Assembly: GCA_020635715.1 (NCBI GenBank)
Contig: JACJZG010000004.1
Span: 1-64,000, forward strand
Length of the DNA stretch: 64,000 bases
Reading direction: 5' to 3'
DNA from: Flavobacteriales bacterium
Lineage (GTDB): Bacteria; Bacteroidota; Bacteroidia; Flavobacteriales_F; PHOS-HE28
In this document: positions 18,878 to 26,689 of the stretch, one piece after another
Layout of the letters: each line of letters opens with the position of its first letter
Position numbering within the stretch: position 1 is the first letter of the stretch
Program-made: the position numbers and the translations under genes
Notes under the pieces: model-generated
Told to the model about the DNA's origin: nothing
Seen by the model: the letters and a program-made list of their open reading frames with translations, nothing else
Databases searched by the model: none

Positions 18878-19840
18878 TCAGGTGCTAAGGTCGATCACCT
18901 TTTGGAACAAGGGCATGCCAAGGGTGATGTTGATCGGAAAGGTCACCCCCAAGGCCATGGGGATGTAGAGGCCCGGGTCTGCTTTGGGTGCCGCGAGGCG
19001 CATGGCGGCCGGCACGGCGATATAGCTGGCGCTCGCGCCAAGGACCGCGAACATGAAACGGTCGCCGACATGGCTGGTGATGGGACCGCTCAACCATGCC
19101 ACCGCGCATCCGTTCACCAGTGGAAGAACAAGTGCGAACAGCGAGACGAACCAACCATACCTCCGGAACGCGCCGAAGCGGGAGGCGGTCACCATACCCA
19201 TTTCCAGCAGGAATACGGCCAGGAAGCCTTTGAAGATGTCGGTGGTGAAGGGCTTGATGCCCTCGGCCTGTTTGGTATCGGCCACCAGCCCGATGAGGAG
19301 GCTTCCCATCAACATGAGCACGCTTCCGTTGGTGAGGCTATGCTTCAGCATGTGCCGGATCGAGGGACGTTCACCATTCTTGTCATACCGCATCAGGAGC
19401 ACCATGCCAACGACGATCGCCGGGCTCTCCATCAGCGCCATGATCGCCACCATGTGACCACTGAAGATCATACCCTTCGCTTCGAGATAACTGCTGGCAG
19501 CCACGAATGTCACCGCACTCACCGAGCCGTAGGCCGCGGCGATAGCTCCCGCGTTCTGCACGCCCAGCTTATGCTTTGTCAGGAAGAAGACGTAAAGGGG
19601 AATGCCGCCTGCGATGACCAGGCCGAAGAGGAGCTCGGCCATGAATTGTGCGTTCAAATGCTCATGCGCCAGCTCCTGCCCACCCTTGAAGCCGATGGCG
19701 AAAAGGAGGTAGAGGGAGATGAATTTCACCGTGGTCGGCGGTATCTCCAGATCGCTCTTGACCAGAAAGGCCACGATGCCCAGGACGAAGAAGAGCAGCG
19801 TCGGGTTGGTGAGGTTTGTCAGGAGCAGGGAGTGGTCCAT
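18878..19840 (-). CDS. SbtA-like sodium-dependent bicarbonate permease family protein
   Basis: A 320-residue membrane protein with about ten hydrophobic segments in two pseudo-repeats. Features of the SbtA/DUF897 family are visible: LTNPTLLFFVLGIVAFLVKSDLEIP at the start, LYLLFAIGFKGGQEL, AAAYGSVSAVTFVAASSYLE, ESPAIVVGMVLL, and the second-half match GASASYIAVPAAMRLA. In cyanobacteria SbtA imports bicarbonate with sodium and is gated by a PII-like partner. In this organism the substrate is inferred only. Its ATG overlaps the stop of the TPR gene by one base, and it is followed 3 bases later by an ABC exporter subunit, an unusual partnership. A small CutA-like protein, whose fold is related to PII, is encoded at the head of the operon. 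Confidence 0.85.
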   Translation of the reverse strand: MDHSLLLTNLTNPTLLFFVLGIVAFLVKSDLEIPPTTVKFISLYLLFAIGFKGGQELAHEHLNAQFMAELLFGLVIAGGIPLYVFFLTKHKLGVQNAGAIAAAYGSVSAVTFVAASSYLEAKGMIFSGHMVAIMALMESPAIVVGMVLLMRYDKNGERPSIRHMLKHSLTNGSVLMLMGSLLIGLVADTKQAEGIKPFTTDIFKGFLAVFLLEMGMVTASRFGAFRRYGWFVSLFALVLPLVNGCAVAWLSGPITSHVGDRFMFAVLGASASYIAVPAAMRLAAPKADPGLYIPMALGVTFPINITLGMPLFQKVIDLST

Positions 19841-21075
19841 CAGAACGCACAGAAGTAAGTGATCGCATCGGCGGCCTCGGGCGAACCTGCATCTGCCGCG
19901 CGCCGCAGGTCCTCACAGCCTTGGAGCGGGCGATAGGTCATTTGAAAGGCGAGACCACGGTTGAACAATGCGTTGGCCTGATCGGGCCGCAGACCGATGG
20001 CCCGGTCATAACAGGTGATGGCATCGGCATGTTCGCTGTACAGCATGTGCAGGTTCCCTTTCATCGTCCACGCGTCAGGGTCGTCCGGGGCGAGTTGGAT
20101 GGCCCGTCCCACATCGGCGAAGGCGCCGGCATTGTCGCCGAGATGCTTGCGCACGAACGCCCGGTTGTACTGGGCTTCCAGGTAATCGGGGGCCAGTTCC
20201 AAGGCGCGGTCATAGTCCTCCTGCGCGCCCGACAAGTCCCCATCCCGCTTCCGCACCAGCGCACGCTGGAAGAAGACGTGGGCCTTGTCCTGCGAAAGGG
20301 CGAGCGCCTGATCCATGTCCGCACGCGCCCGGCCTTCGTCCCCCAGCTGCAGGTGTACCAGGCCCCGGTTGTAGTAGGCCAGATCGAAGTGGTCATCCAA
20401 GGAGAGCGCCGTGTTCAATGCCGCCAACGCATCGGACCAGCGCTTCAATTTCATCAAAGCCACGGCGCGCAGGTCATGGATGATCGCCAGGCGGGGCGAG
20501 ATATCGGCCGCCCGATCGAACCATTCGAGCGCTTGCGGACCATTGCCGATCTGTAATTCCACGGAGCCGCGCTTCAGGTACAGGAGCACGTCATGGGGCT
20601 TGCGCGTGATCATCGAGTCGAGATCGGCCGCGGCGCGCTCCAGATCACCTGCGTCCATCAAGGCATCCACCCGGTGTTCGCGCAAGAGCTCGTCGTACGG
20701 ATGCAGCTCGATGGCATCGGACCAGTCATCCATGGCGCCTTTCACGTCGTTCATGAGCATGCGCGTCTTGGCCCGTCGGTCATGTATCCACTCGCTGTAC
20801 GGGTTCAGTTCCAGTGCCCGGTCCATGTCGGCCAGCGCCTGCATGTTCTGGCCAAGGCGGCTCAGCAAGGCGGCTCGTTTCATATAGGCATCGGCGAACG
20901 CCATGTCCTTCTGGATGGCGTTGGTGTAGTGCATTAGCGCCTGTTCACTGTTGCCAAGGCGCAACTGGATGTCGCCCTGCTGGATGAGCTGGATGGACTC
21001 CAGCCGATTGTTGATCTGTGCCTGACCGAGCGCGGCCAGCAGCACCGACAGCAGAAGGAGGTGGAGACGTGTCAT
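19840..21075 (-). CDS. Secreted TPR-repeat protein
   Basis: A 411-residue protein with a signal peptide (MTRLHLLLLSVLLAALGQAQ) and about eleven tetratricopeptide repeats filling the mature chain (for example ALMHYTNAIQKDMAFADAYMK and ALADMDRALELNPYSEW). It ends with a Cys-containing tail (GCEDLRRAADAGSPEAADAITYFC) that looks like a Sel1-type repeat. TPR arrays bind other proteins; periplasmic location is predicted. It is the second gene of the operon, 4 bases after the CutA-like gene and overlapping the permease start by one base (TGATG), so it is probably made in step with the permease and may be its periplasmic partner (inference). Confidence 0.8.
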   Translation of the reverse strand: MTRLHLLLLSVLLAALGQAQINNRLESIQLIQQGDIQLRLGNSEQALMHYTNAIQKDMAFADAYMKRAALLSRLGQNMQALADMDRALELNPYSEWIHDRRAKTRMLMNDVKGAMDDWSDAIELHPYDELLREHRVDALMDAGDLERAAADLDSMITRKPHDVLLYLKRGSVELQIGNGPQALEWFDRAADISPRLAIIHDLRAVALMKLKRWSDALAALNTALSLDDHFDLAYYNRGLVHLQLGDEGRARADMDQALALSQDKAHVFFQRALVRKRDGDLSGAQEDYDRALELAPDYLEAQYNRAFVRKHLGDNAGAFADVGRAIQLAPDDPDAWTMKGNLHMLYSEHADAITCYDRAIGLRPDQANALFNRGLAFQMTYRPLQGCEDLRRAADAGSPEAADAITYFCAF

Positions 21076-21079
21076 GGCT

Positions 21080-21394
21080 TCAGGTCTTAGCGGTCTGTTC
21101 CAGCAATCGCTTCTGCGCTTCCGGATCCATGTGCGTGATCGGCGTGCCGTGCATGCGCACCAGGTCATGGCCGAGCAGCGCCATCGCGGCCTGTTCGATC
21201 TCCCGGTACAGCAGGGCCTTGGTCATGCCTTGGAGGAGGAGCTGGCTCGTGCGTGTGAGCCGTCCCTCCGCCCACGTCAGCTCCTCGTGGTCCGTATCCA
21301 TGGTCGGGTGCAGCAGCAGATGCCTTTCCATGAGATGGGCGGCAAGGCGCTCGGCGGCCTCAACGGTGCGGGTCTGGATCGTGAGGTGGATCAT
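21080..21394 (-). CDS. CutA-like small protein
   Basis: A 104-residue protein. It starts MIHLTIQTRTVEAAERLAAHLMERHLL, continues with an acidic turn and TWAEGRL, and has a second helix and strand (LLYREIEQAAMALLGHDLVRMHGTPI). This matches the CutA1 pattern (first strand, 'A..LA..L.E..L' helix, W.EG, TK..L...E, then P.I strand) but without the usual cysteine. CutA proteins are trimeric with the ferredoxin-like fold shared with PII signal proteins. A PII-like role at the SbtA-like permease is an attractive inference; the classical copper-tolerance role is not supported. The ATG at 21394 gives the expected fold start. It is the first gene of the operon, just downstream of the palindrome at 21423. 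Confidence 0.6.
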   Translation of the reverse strand: MIHLTIQTRTVEAAERLAAHLMERHLLLHPTMDTDHEELTWAEGRLTRTSQLLLQGMTKALLYREIEQAAMALLGHDLVRMHGTPITHMDPEAQKRLLEQTAKT

Positions 21395-21418
21395 GGCGTT
21401 GGAGCTGAAGGTCCCAGG

Positions 21419-21437
21419 CAAATTTAGTAATACTAAA
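21419..21437. promoter_or_regulatory. Palindromic operator overlapping a -7 promoter box
   Basis: TTTAGTA-A-TACTAAA (21423-21437) is a perfect 7-base inverted repeat around one base, in an AT-rich patch between divergent genes. On the minus strand TAAATTTG (21419-21426) fits the Bacteroidota -7 consensus TAnnTTTG and lies 25 bases from the CutA-like start. The palindrome would place a dimeric repressor, most simply the adjacent TetR protein, over the promoter of the six-gene operon. The box and palindrome are seen; the TetR pairing is inference. Confidence 0.6.
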
Positions 21438-21476
21438 ATTATCGATGGTAAGACAATAACAAATAATAGGAGTGCT

Positions 21477-22172
21477 ATGTTTGCGGCGGATACGATCATG
21501 CCCCGCTACCTCATCGCACCCGATCCCGGCCTGGCCCTGCGCGATACCGGCACGCCCGTGGGTGGGCGCATTCTGGCGGAAGGTCTGGTGCTCATGAACG
21601 AGCTGGGGCTGGAGGCCTTCACCTTCCGGAAGCTGGCGGAGCAGGCGGGTTGCACGGAGATGACGGTGTACCACTACTTCGCCAACAAGCACCGCCTGCT
21701 TCAGTATTATGATCAGATGTACTGGCTCTGGCTGGCCACGCATTGCCAGCAGGAGGGTCGGCACCTGAAGGACCCCATGGAACGCCTGCGCGGCGATATC
21801 ACCGCCATCAGCGGGATCTGGCCATCTGACGCCATGGCGGGCCTCTTTGACCCCTCGGAACTGCGCGAGCTGGTCGTGAACGAGGGCTCGAAATCCTTCC
21901 TGCACAAGGATGTGGATGCGGACAATGAGCAGAAGCTGTTCAAGCCGTACAAGGACCTGTGCGGGCACATCGCCGGTGAGCTCAAGGCCTGCGCACCGCG
22001 CTTGAAGCACACGCGCTCCTTCGCCACCACCCTGGTGGACATGGCCCACTCCCTGGAGTTCGCCATGCATCACCTGCCGGCCCTCACTGAGCTGAGCCGG
22101 AGGCAGGACCGCAAGGACCTCGCCGCCTATCTGATCGACCTTACGGAGAGCTACCTCGCGGCAAAGCGCTGA
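21477..22172 (+). CDS. TetR-family transcriptional regulator
   Basis: A 231-residue protein. The DNA-binding domain covers about residues 28-75: ILAEGLVLMNELGLEAFTFRKL, then a helix-turn-helix reading LAEQAGCTEMTVYHYFANKHRLL, which matches the TetR signature (V..YY.F..K..L). The rest is a helical ligand-binding and dimerisation domain with Trp/Tyr-rich segments (YDQMYWLWLATHCQQ). A GGAG ribosome-binding site lies 6 bases before the ATG. It is divergent from the six-gene operon across a perfect palindrome and overlaps the DUF6671 gene by one base. It probably represses itself and the operon; the inducer is unknown. Confidence 0.88.
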   Translation: MFAADTIMPRYLIAPDPGLALRDTGTPVGGRILAEGLVLMNELGLEAFTFRKLAEQAGCTEMTVYHYFANKHRLLQYYDQMYWLWLATHCQQEGRHLKDPMERLRGDITAISGIWPSDAMAGLFDPSELRELVVNEGSKSFLHKDVDADNEQKLFKPYKDLCGHIAGELKACAPRLKHTRSFATTLVDMAHSLEFAMHHLPALTELSRRQDRKDLAAYLIDLTESYLAAKR

Positions 22173-23032
22173 TGAGCGGACTGGAACGGTTCAGGGGAAG
22201 GACGCTCGGGGTGGCCACCCTCCACGGCAAGGAACGGGTTATCGGGCCGGCACTCGCACAGGTGCTGCCGGTCGCCGGCTTCACCTCCATCGCGGGTGTG
22301 GACACGGACCGTTTCGGCGCGTTCAGCGGGGAGGTCGTGCGAACGTTGGATCCGGTGGAAGCCTGCAAGGCGAAGGCGATGCACGGCGCGAAGGTCAGCG
22401 GCATGGATCTGGTCATCGCCAGCGAAGGCTCCTTCTTTCCTTACCCGCCTGCTCCCTTCGTACCGTGCGACGAGGAGGTGCTGGTGCTGTACGATGCCCG
22501 CGACGGGACCTTCTTCGAGCAGCGCCATGTTTCGCTGAGCACGGTCTTTGGCGGCGAGGAATGCCGCAGCTGGGGGCAGGTGAAGGACTTCGCCGGGCGC
22601 ATGCTGTTCCCGCAGCACGGACTAGTGATCCGGGCGCATGAGAAGTGGCGCACCGGGGATCGCATGGTCAAAGGCGTGCAGAACGAGGGCACGCTGCGCA
22701 CGATCGCGGAAGAGGTCATCGCGGCGCACGGATCCTGCTGGGTGGAGACCGACATGCGCGCCATGATGAACCCTGCGCGCATGCAGGTGATCGCGGAGAC
22801 GGCTGAGCGCCTCACGAGCGAACTCGCCACCCTGTGTCCGGCCTGCGGCGCTTGTTGGTTCCGTATCACGAGTGCGCTCGCCGGACTTCCGTGCGATCTG
22901 TGCGGGTGGCCCACCGAAAGCATCCGGGCATACCAACGCACATGCATGCACTGCTCGCATGTCACCACTGCTGCGCGCCCGGACGGTAAGGTGAGCGAGG
23001 ATCCCATGCACTGCGCCAATTGCAATCCGTAG
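22172..23032 (+). CDS. DUF6671-like protein with zinc-ribbon tail
   Basis: A 286-residue soluble protein. The first 200 residues begin LGVATLHGKERVIGPALAQVL and include IASEGSFFPYPPAPF and VIRAHEKW, which I associate with the DUF6671 family of unknown function. The last 70 residues carry four Cys-x-x-Cys pairs (CPAC, CDLC, CMHC, CANC), so two zinc ribbons are likely. No catalytic motif of a known enzyme is visible. Its ATG overlaps the TetR stop by one base, so the two are co-translated, and the protein may belong to the same response as the divergent permease-exporter operon. It ends 17 bases from the convergent LysR gene. Confidence 0.7.
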   Translation: MSGLERFRGRTLGVATLHGKERVIGPALAQVLPVAGFTSIAGVDTDRFGAFSGEVVRTLDPVEACKAKAMHGAKVSGMDLVIASEGSFFPYPPAPFVPCDEEVLVLYDARDGTFFEQRHVSLSTVFGGEECRSWGQVKDFAGRMLFPQHGLVIRAHEKWRTGDRMVKGVQNEGTLRTIAEEVIAAHGSCWVETDMRAMMNPARMQVIAETAERLTSELATLCPACGACWFRITSALAGLPCDLCGWPTESIRAYQRTCMHCSHVTTAARPDGKVSEDPMHCANCNP

Positions 23033-23049
23033 CGCTGAGCGGCGGCTTG

Positions 23050-23973
23050 TCAATAACCCTCGTACCAGCTGAACTTCTCCTTCACGATATGTGCGCGGTG
23101 CTGCCGGAGGTGTTCCAGAAAGGCTTGCGGTGCGGGGGCGTGCTTCTTTCCTTTCAGCCAGATGAGGCTCCAGGTGGTGGTGATGGGCAGCCCCTTCACC
23201 GGAATGATGGAGAGCTCGCCCTGCTGCAATTCGTTGCGTATCCCGATCAACGGCATGATGGAATACCCCAGGCCGGCCAGCAGCGATTGTTTCACCGCCT
23301 CGTTGGAGGTGAGTTCCATTTTGCGCAATACCCTCAGGTCCCGCTTCTCAATGAAGCGCTCCATGGTCTGCCGTGTACCCGAGCCCTTTTCGCGGAAGAT
23401 GAGCGGCAGCTCGGGGAAGGTCTTGCGCGGGTCCGCCACTCGTTGCGGGGGATCCTTGATCCTCCCGACCAGGTAAAGCTTGTTCTTCAGCAGGTCGAGG
23501 CGCTCCACTGCCATGTCCGTCGGCAGGATGGAGACCAGGGCCATGCCCGCATCGTTGTTCTGCAGGCTGCGCAACACCTCGCTCTTGTTGGTCACATCCA
23601 TGGTCAGCTCGATGCCGGGATGCGCCTTGATGAAGTCCGCCAGGAAGTAGGGCATCACGTACTTTCCGGTGGATACGACAGCGATCTTCAGCCTGCCGGT
23701 CAGCTGGCCCCGATGCGCCATGGTCTTGTAGTTGATCGCGTGCACCTGCTCCATGATGGTCTCGGCGCTCCGCGCGATCTCGTGACCGAAGTCGGTGATG
23801 TGGAGCTTTCGTCCAAGGACCTCCGTTAGGGGGATCTCGAATTGAGCCTGGAAGTTCTTCAGCTGCATGGAGACGGCGGGCTGCGTCAGATGAAGTTCTT
23901 CCGCGGCCCTCGTCACGCTCTCTGTCTGAACGACCTTCAGGAAGATCCGGAGCTGGTTCAGGGTGTAGTTCAT
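23050..23973 (-). CDS. LysR-family transcriptional regulator (CbbR-like)
   Basis: A 307-residue protein. The winged helix-turn-helix occupies residues 1-60 (LNQLRIFLKVVQTESVTRAAEELHLTQPAVSMQLKNFQ), followed by a linker helix and a substrate-binding domain in two lobes (LKIAVVSTGKYVMPYFLADF, later GLGYSIMPLIGI). The opening sequence resembles CbbR/CysB-type regulators of carbon metabolism. I chose the ATG at 23973 because it starts the DNA-binding domain as in the family. It is divergent from isocitrate dehydrogenase with 131 bases between them and a dyad in the gap, so it probably controls that gene and itself in response to a metabolite (inference). Confidence 0.88.
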   Translation of the reverse strand: MNYTLNQLRIFLKVVQTESVTRAAEELHLTQPAVSMQLKNFQAQFEIPLTEVLGRKLHITDFGHEIARSAETIMEQVHAINYKTMAHRGQLTGRLKIAVVSTGKYVMPYFLADFIKAHPGIELTMDVTNKSEVLRSLQNNDAGMALVSILPTDMAVERLDLLKNKLYLVGRIKDPPQRVADPRKTFPELPLIFREKGSGTRQTMERFIEKRDLRVLRKMELTSNEAVKQSLLAGLGYSIMPLIGIRNELQQGELSIIPVKGLPITTTWSLIWLKGKKHAPAPQAFLEHLRQHRAHIVKEKFSWYEGY

Positions 23974-24019
23974 GTTCGGCGGTCGGTCCCGGGGATGTAT
24001 CCGGCCGACAAGGTATAAG

Positions 24020-24039
24020 GATACGTTATGTAAGGTATC
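24020..24039. promoter_or_regulatory. Dyad in the LysR/isocitrate dehydrogenase promoter gap
   Basis: GATAC (24020-24024) and GTATC (24035-24039) form an inverted repeat with a 10-base spacer, and AAGGTAT occurs twice in direct orientation (about 24010-24016 and 24032-24038). The AT-rich dyad sits between divergent genes, where LysR proteins normally bind T-N11-A sites. Functional assignment is inference. Confidence 0.4.
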
Positions 24040-24104
24040 ATGAAGATAGATGAAAGTATATGTCATGGGCGCCTCACATTTGCCGCGTCTAATCAGCGAA
24101 CACA

Positions 24105-25541
24105 ATGACCACTATTACGGTAGCGAAAGGAGATGGGATCGGTCCGGAGATCATGGAGGCGACCTTGGAGGTGATCCTCGCGGCCGGGGCGCAGCTCCGG
24201 ATCGAGGAGATCGAGGTAGGGGAGAAGGTCTATCTCGCGGGGAACACTTCCGGCATCGCGGCCTCCGCGTGGGACACGATCAGAAGGAACAAGGTCTTCC
24301 TGAAGGCGCCGATCACCACGCCACAGGGAGGAGGGTACAAGAGCCTCAACGTGACCACGCGCAAATTCCTGGGACTTTATTCCAACGTGCGGCCATGTCG
24401 CAGCCTGCACCCGTACGTGAGCACGAAACATCCGGTCATGGATCTGGTGATCGTCCGCGAGAATGAAGAGGACCTGTACGCCGGCATCGAGCACCAGCAG
24501 ACCGATGAGGTGGTGCAATGCCTCAAGCTCATCAGCCGTCCGGGCTGCGAGAAGATCGTCAGGTATGCCTTCGAGTATGCGAAACAGCAGGGCCGCAGGA
24601 AGGTGACCTGCTTCACGAAGGACAACATCATGAAGCAGACCGATGGCCTCTTCCATCGGGTCTTCGAGGAGATCGCGAGGGAATACCCGGACATCGAGAA
24701 CGAACATTGGATCATCGACATCGGTGCGGCGAAACTGGCCGACACCCCGGAGCTCTTCGATGTGATCGTGATGCCCAATCTGTATGGTGATGTGCTCAGC
24801 GATGTGGCAGCGCAGATCACGGGTTCGGTGGGCATGGCCGGTTCGGCCAACATCGGCGAGGAGTGCGCCATGTTCGAGGCCATCCATGGCTCGGCACCAC
24901 GACGTGCCGGGCAGAACGTGGCGAATCCCTCCGGTCTCCTGCAAGGCGCCATCATGATGCTCAACCACATCGGCCAGACGGCGGTGGCGGAGAAGGTCCA
25001 GAACGCCTGGCTGAAGACCTTGGAGGACGGGATCCACACCTATGACATCTTCAAGGAAGGTGTGAGCAGCCGGAAGGTGGGCACGAAGGAATTCGCGCAG
25101 GCGGTGATCGCCAACCTGGGCAAGCGGCCTTCCGTGCTGAAGCCGGTCTCCTACGCCAATAGCGCGGCGCTCGAGCTGCCGCGTTACAAGCGGCGCCAGG
25201 CCGCGGACAAGGTGCTGGAAGGCGTTGATCTCTTCGTGCACTGGCCCGGCCTGGAGGCGGACGAGCTCGCCAGCGCGCTCACGGCCCTGGAGACGCAGGA
25301 AGTGAAGTTGAACATGATCACGAACCGCGGGATCAAGGTCTGGCCCGAAGGGTTCAAGGAGACCTTCTGCACCGACCACTGGCGCTGCCGCTTCAAGCCG
25401 GTCAAGGGCGCGCGCATGACCAAGCAGACCATCATCGAACTGCTGGCCAAGGCGGAGGCTCGTGGCATCGACAGCATCAAGACGGAGAACCTCTACGCGT
25501 TCAACGGTGAACAGGCCTATTCACTCGGGCAAGGACAATGA
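24105..25541 (+). CDS. icd: NADP-dependent isocitrate dehydrogenase (Thermus-like, extended)
   Basis: A 478-residue enzyme that converts isocitrate to 2-oxoglutarate in the TCA cycle. The start TTITVAKGDGIGPEIMEATL and the substrate loop GGGYKSLNVTTRKFLGLYSNVRP match the family. The catalytic RENEEDLYAGIEH (Arg and Tyr) and the metal-binding NLYGDVLSD are complete. At the coenzyme site the sequence is HGSAPRRAGQNVANP (about residues 261-275); the usual NADP-selective Lys-Tyr pair is Arg-Arg here, still basic, so NADP is favoured. About 140 extra residues at the carboxy end resemble the extension of the Thermus enzyme. The next gene overlaps it by 4 bases. Confidence 0.92.
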   Translation: MTTITVAKGDGIGPEIMEATLEVILAAGAQLRIEEIEVGEKVYLAGNTSGIAASAWDTIRRNKVFLKAPITTPQGGGYKSLNVTTRKFLGLYSNVRPCRSLHPYVSTKHPVMDLVIVRENEEDLYAGIEHQQTDEVVQCLKLISRPGCEKIVRYAFEYAKQQGRRKVTCFTKDNIMKQTDGLFHRVFEEIAREYPDIENEHWIIDIGAAKLADTPELFDVIVMPNLYGDVLSDVAAQITGSVGMAGSANIGEECAMFEAIHGSAPRRAGQNVANPSGLLQGAIMMLNHIGQTAVAEKVQNAWLKTLEDGIHTYDIFKEGVSSRKVGTKEFAQAVIANLGKRPSVLKPVSYANSAALELPRYKRRQAADKVLEGVDLFVHWPGLEADELASALTALETQEVKLNMITNRGIKVWPEGFKETFCTDHWRCRFKPVKGARMTKQTIIELLAKAEARGIDSIKTENLYAFNGEQAYSLGQGQ

Positions 25542-25798
25542 ACAAAGCGATGAACATGCAACTGATACGCGGCGAGTTCAAGGCGGCCGATGCCCTGGAC
25601 CTCATCACCCAGATGGTCCATGTGAAGATCCGGTTCCACGAGGAGCATATCCGCCAGGACAGCAGTGAGGAGGACATCAAGTACCGCGAGTCCAGGATCA
25701 AGCAACTGCAGAAAGAGCTCTATGAGCTGCGGCAGCGCTTGGACCGATCTCCCAGCAAGGTCAAGCTGGACGGCATCATCAAGATCGTCGGACCATGA
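25538..25798 (+). CDS. Small helical protein, first of two related genes
   Basis: An 86-residue, highly charged helical protein (MQLIRGEFKAADALDLITQMVHVKIRFHEEHI), with a second helix rich in Glu, Lys, Arg and Leu that can form a coiled coil. It overlaps the end of isocitrate dehydrogenase by 4 bases (ATGA), so it is made from the same message. It aligns with the next gene by eye: GEF..A.A.D.. against GHF.PDEAREVL, then K..FH, then a charged helix. I know this pattern from unnamed Bacteroidota proteins; no function is known to me. Confidence 0.7.
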   Translation: MNKAMNMQLIRGEFKAADALDLITQMVHVKIRFHEEHIRQDSSEEDIKYRESRIKQLQKELYELRQRLDRSPSKVKLDGIIKIVGP

Positions 25799-25913
25799 TC
25801 ACCAGTTCGGACAGGACCGCGTCGCGCAGCGTGGAAGCATTGCGGCGCGCGGCGGTTGAACGCGACCGGTCAAGTGATGGGGGTGATCGCCAGCACCCAA
25901 CAACTACGAACCC

Positions 25914-26231
25914 ATGGAGAACAACGGATCACTGACCCTCTTGAAGGGGCACTTCACCCCGGATGAGGCACGCGAGGTGCTCATCAACCTCTTCCAGGCC
26001 AAGGTGAGCTTCCACCAGATGAAGCATTTTAGTTCGCTGGAGCGCACTGGCCGCGAGGATCACGTGGCGAAGGAGCGGATCCTCGAGCTGAAGGAGAGCA
26101 TGCGCCGCATCAGGGAGATGGTTGCGCAGGCGGAGGCCTCTGGCATGATGATGAGCATAAGTTCGACGGTGGAGGTGGATATCGTGGATGCGCAGGAGCG
26201 CACCGTTCAGGAGGGCACCGCCAGCAAGTGA
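25914..26231 (+). CDS. Small helical protein, second of two related genes
   Basis: A 105-residue protein related to the preceding one: LLKGHFTPDEAREVLINLFQAKVSFHQMKHFS, then a charged helix (ERILELKESMRRIREMVAQAEA) and a short beta-like end (MMMSISSTVEVDIVDAQE). No signal peptide or membrane segment. The shared motif is a 'GxFxxxEA' turn followed by a helix ending in K-x-x-FH. It lies 115 bases after the first copy on the same strand. A tandem duplication is likely; the function is unknown. Confidence 0.7.
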   Translation: MENNGSLTLLKGHFTPDEAREVLINLFQAKVSFHQMKHFSSLERTGREDHVAKERILELKESMRRIREMVAQAEASGMMMSISSTVEVDIVDAQERTVQEGTASK

Positions 26232-26265
26232 TGGTCCCGGACCCGTGCGGTCGCGCCGCATCAAT

Positions 26266-26680
26266 TTGAACGCGATCCCTCGGCCCATCTTCTGGAAGAT
26301 CACCAGGTCGATCCGCACCAGCGCGAAGCCTTCGAGGATGTGCACCTTGTCGTCACCGCCCAGGTCGATGGCATCGCTGAAGTCCACGGTCTTCACCAGT
26401 TCGCGGACCTTAGCCTTGGCCACAACACTGCCGCCGGCCATGAACATGTCCTCAACATGATCGCCGTAACCCACATCGGCGATATTCTCCCAGCCCGTGC
26501 AGTTGATTCAGGATATCGCCGCCCGCGCGCTTCAGCGCATCGAAGCCGGTACTGGTCCCGGGCGCGCCTGTCACGTTGGTGGCGTCCATCACCAATTTGC
26601 CCGTGAGCGCTGGACCCAAGGATGCGGCGAGGTCCACTACTACTTTACCGGGAGCTGCGACCAGTGCGGCATCCTGCAGC
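26266..26680 (-). pseudogene. Fragment of an NADP-dependent oxidoreductase (F420-NADP reductase-like)
   Basis: Minus-strand pieces in two frames match the second half of the small Rossmann oxidoreductases sometimes called NADPH-F420 reductase or YdfG-like: APGKVVVDLAASLGPALTGKLVMDATN (strand with DATN), then after a shift FMAGGSVVAKAKVRELV, and finally LGGDDKVHILEGFALVRIDLVIFQKMGRGIAFKLM. The amino-terminal GxGxxG half is missing and the stop is lost. It lies in a cluster of fragments between two intact genes. Confidence 0.6.
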
Positions 26681-26689
26681 AGCAGGGCC

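Noticed and set aside
24093..25379. A 428-codon minus-strand frame over isocitrate dehydrogenase
   Set aside because: The plus strand carries a complete dehydrogenase with all catalytic motifs; the other frame is a shadow.
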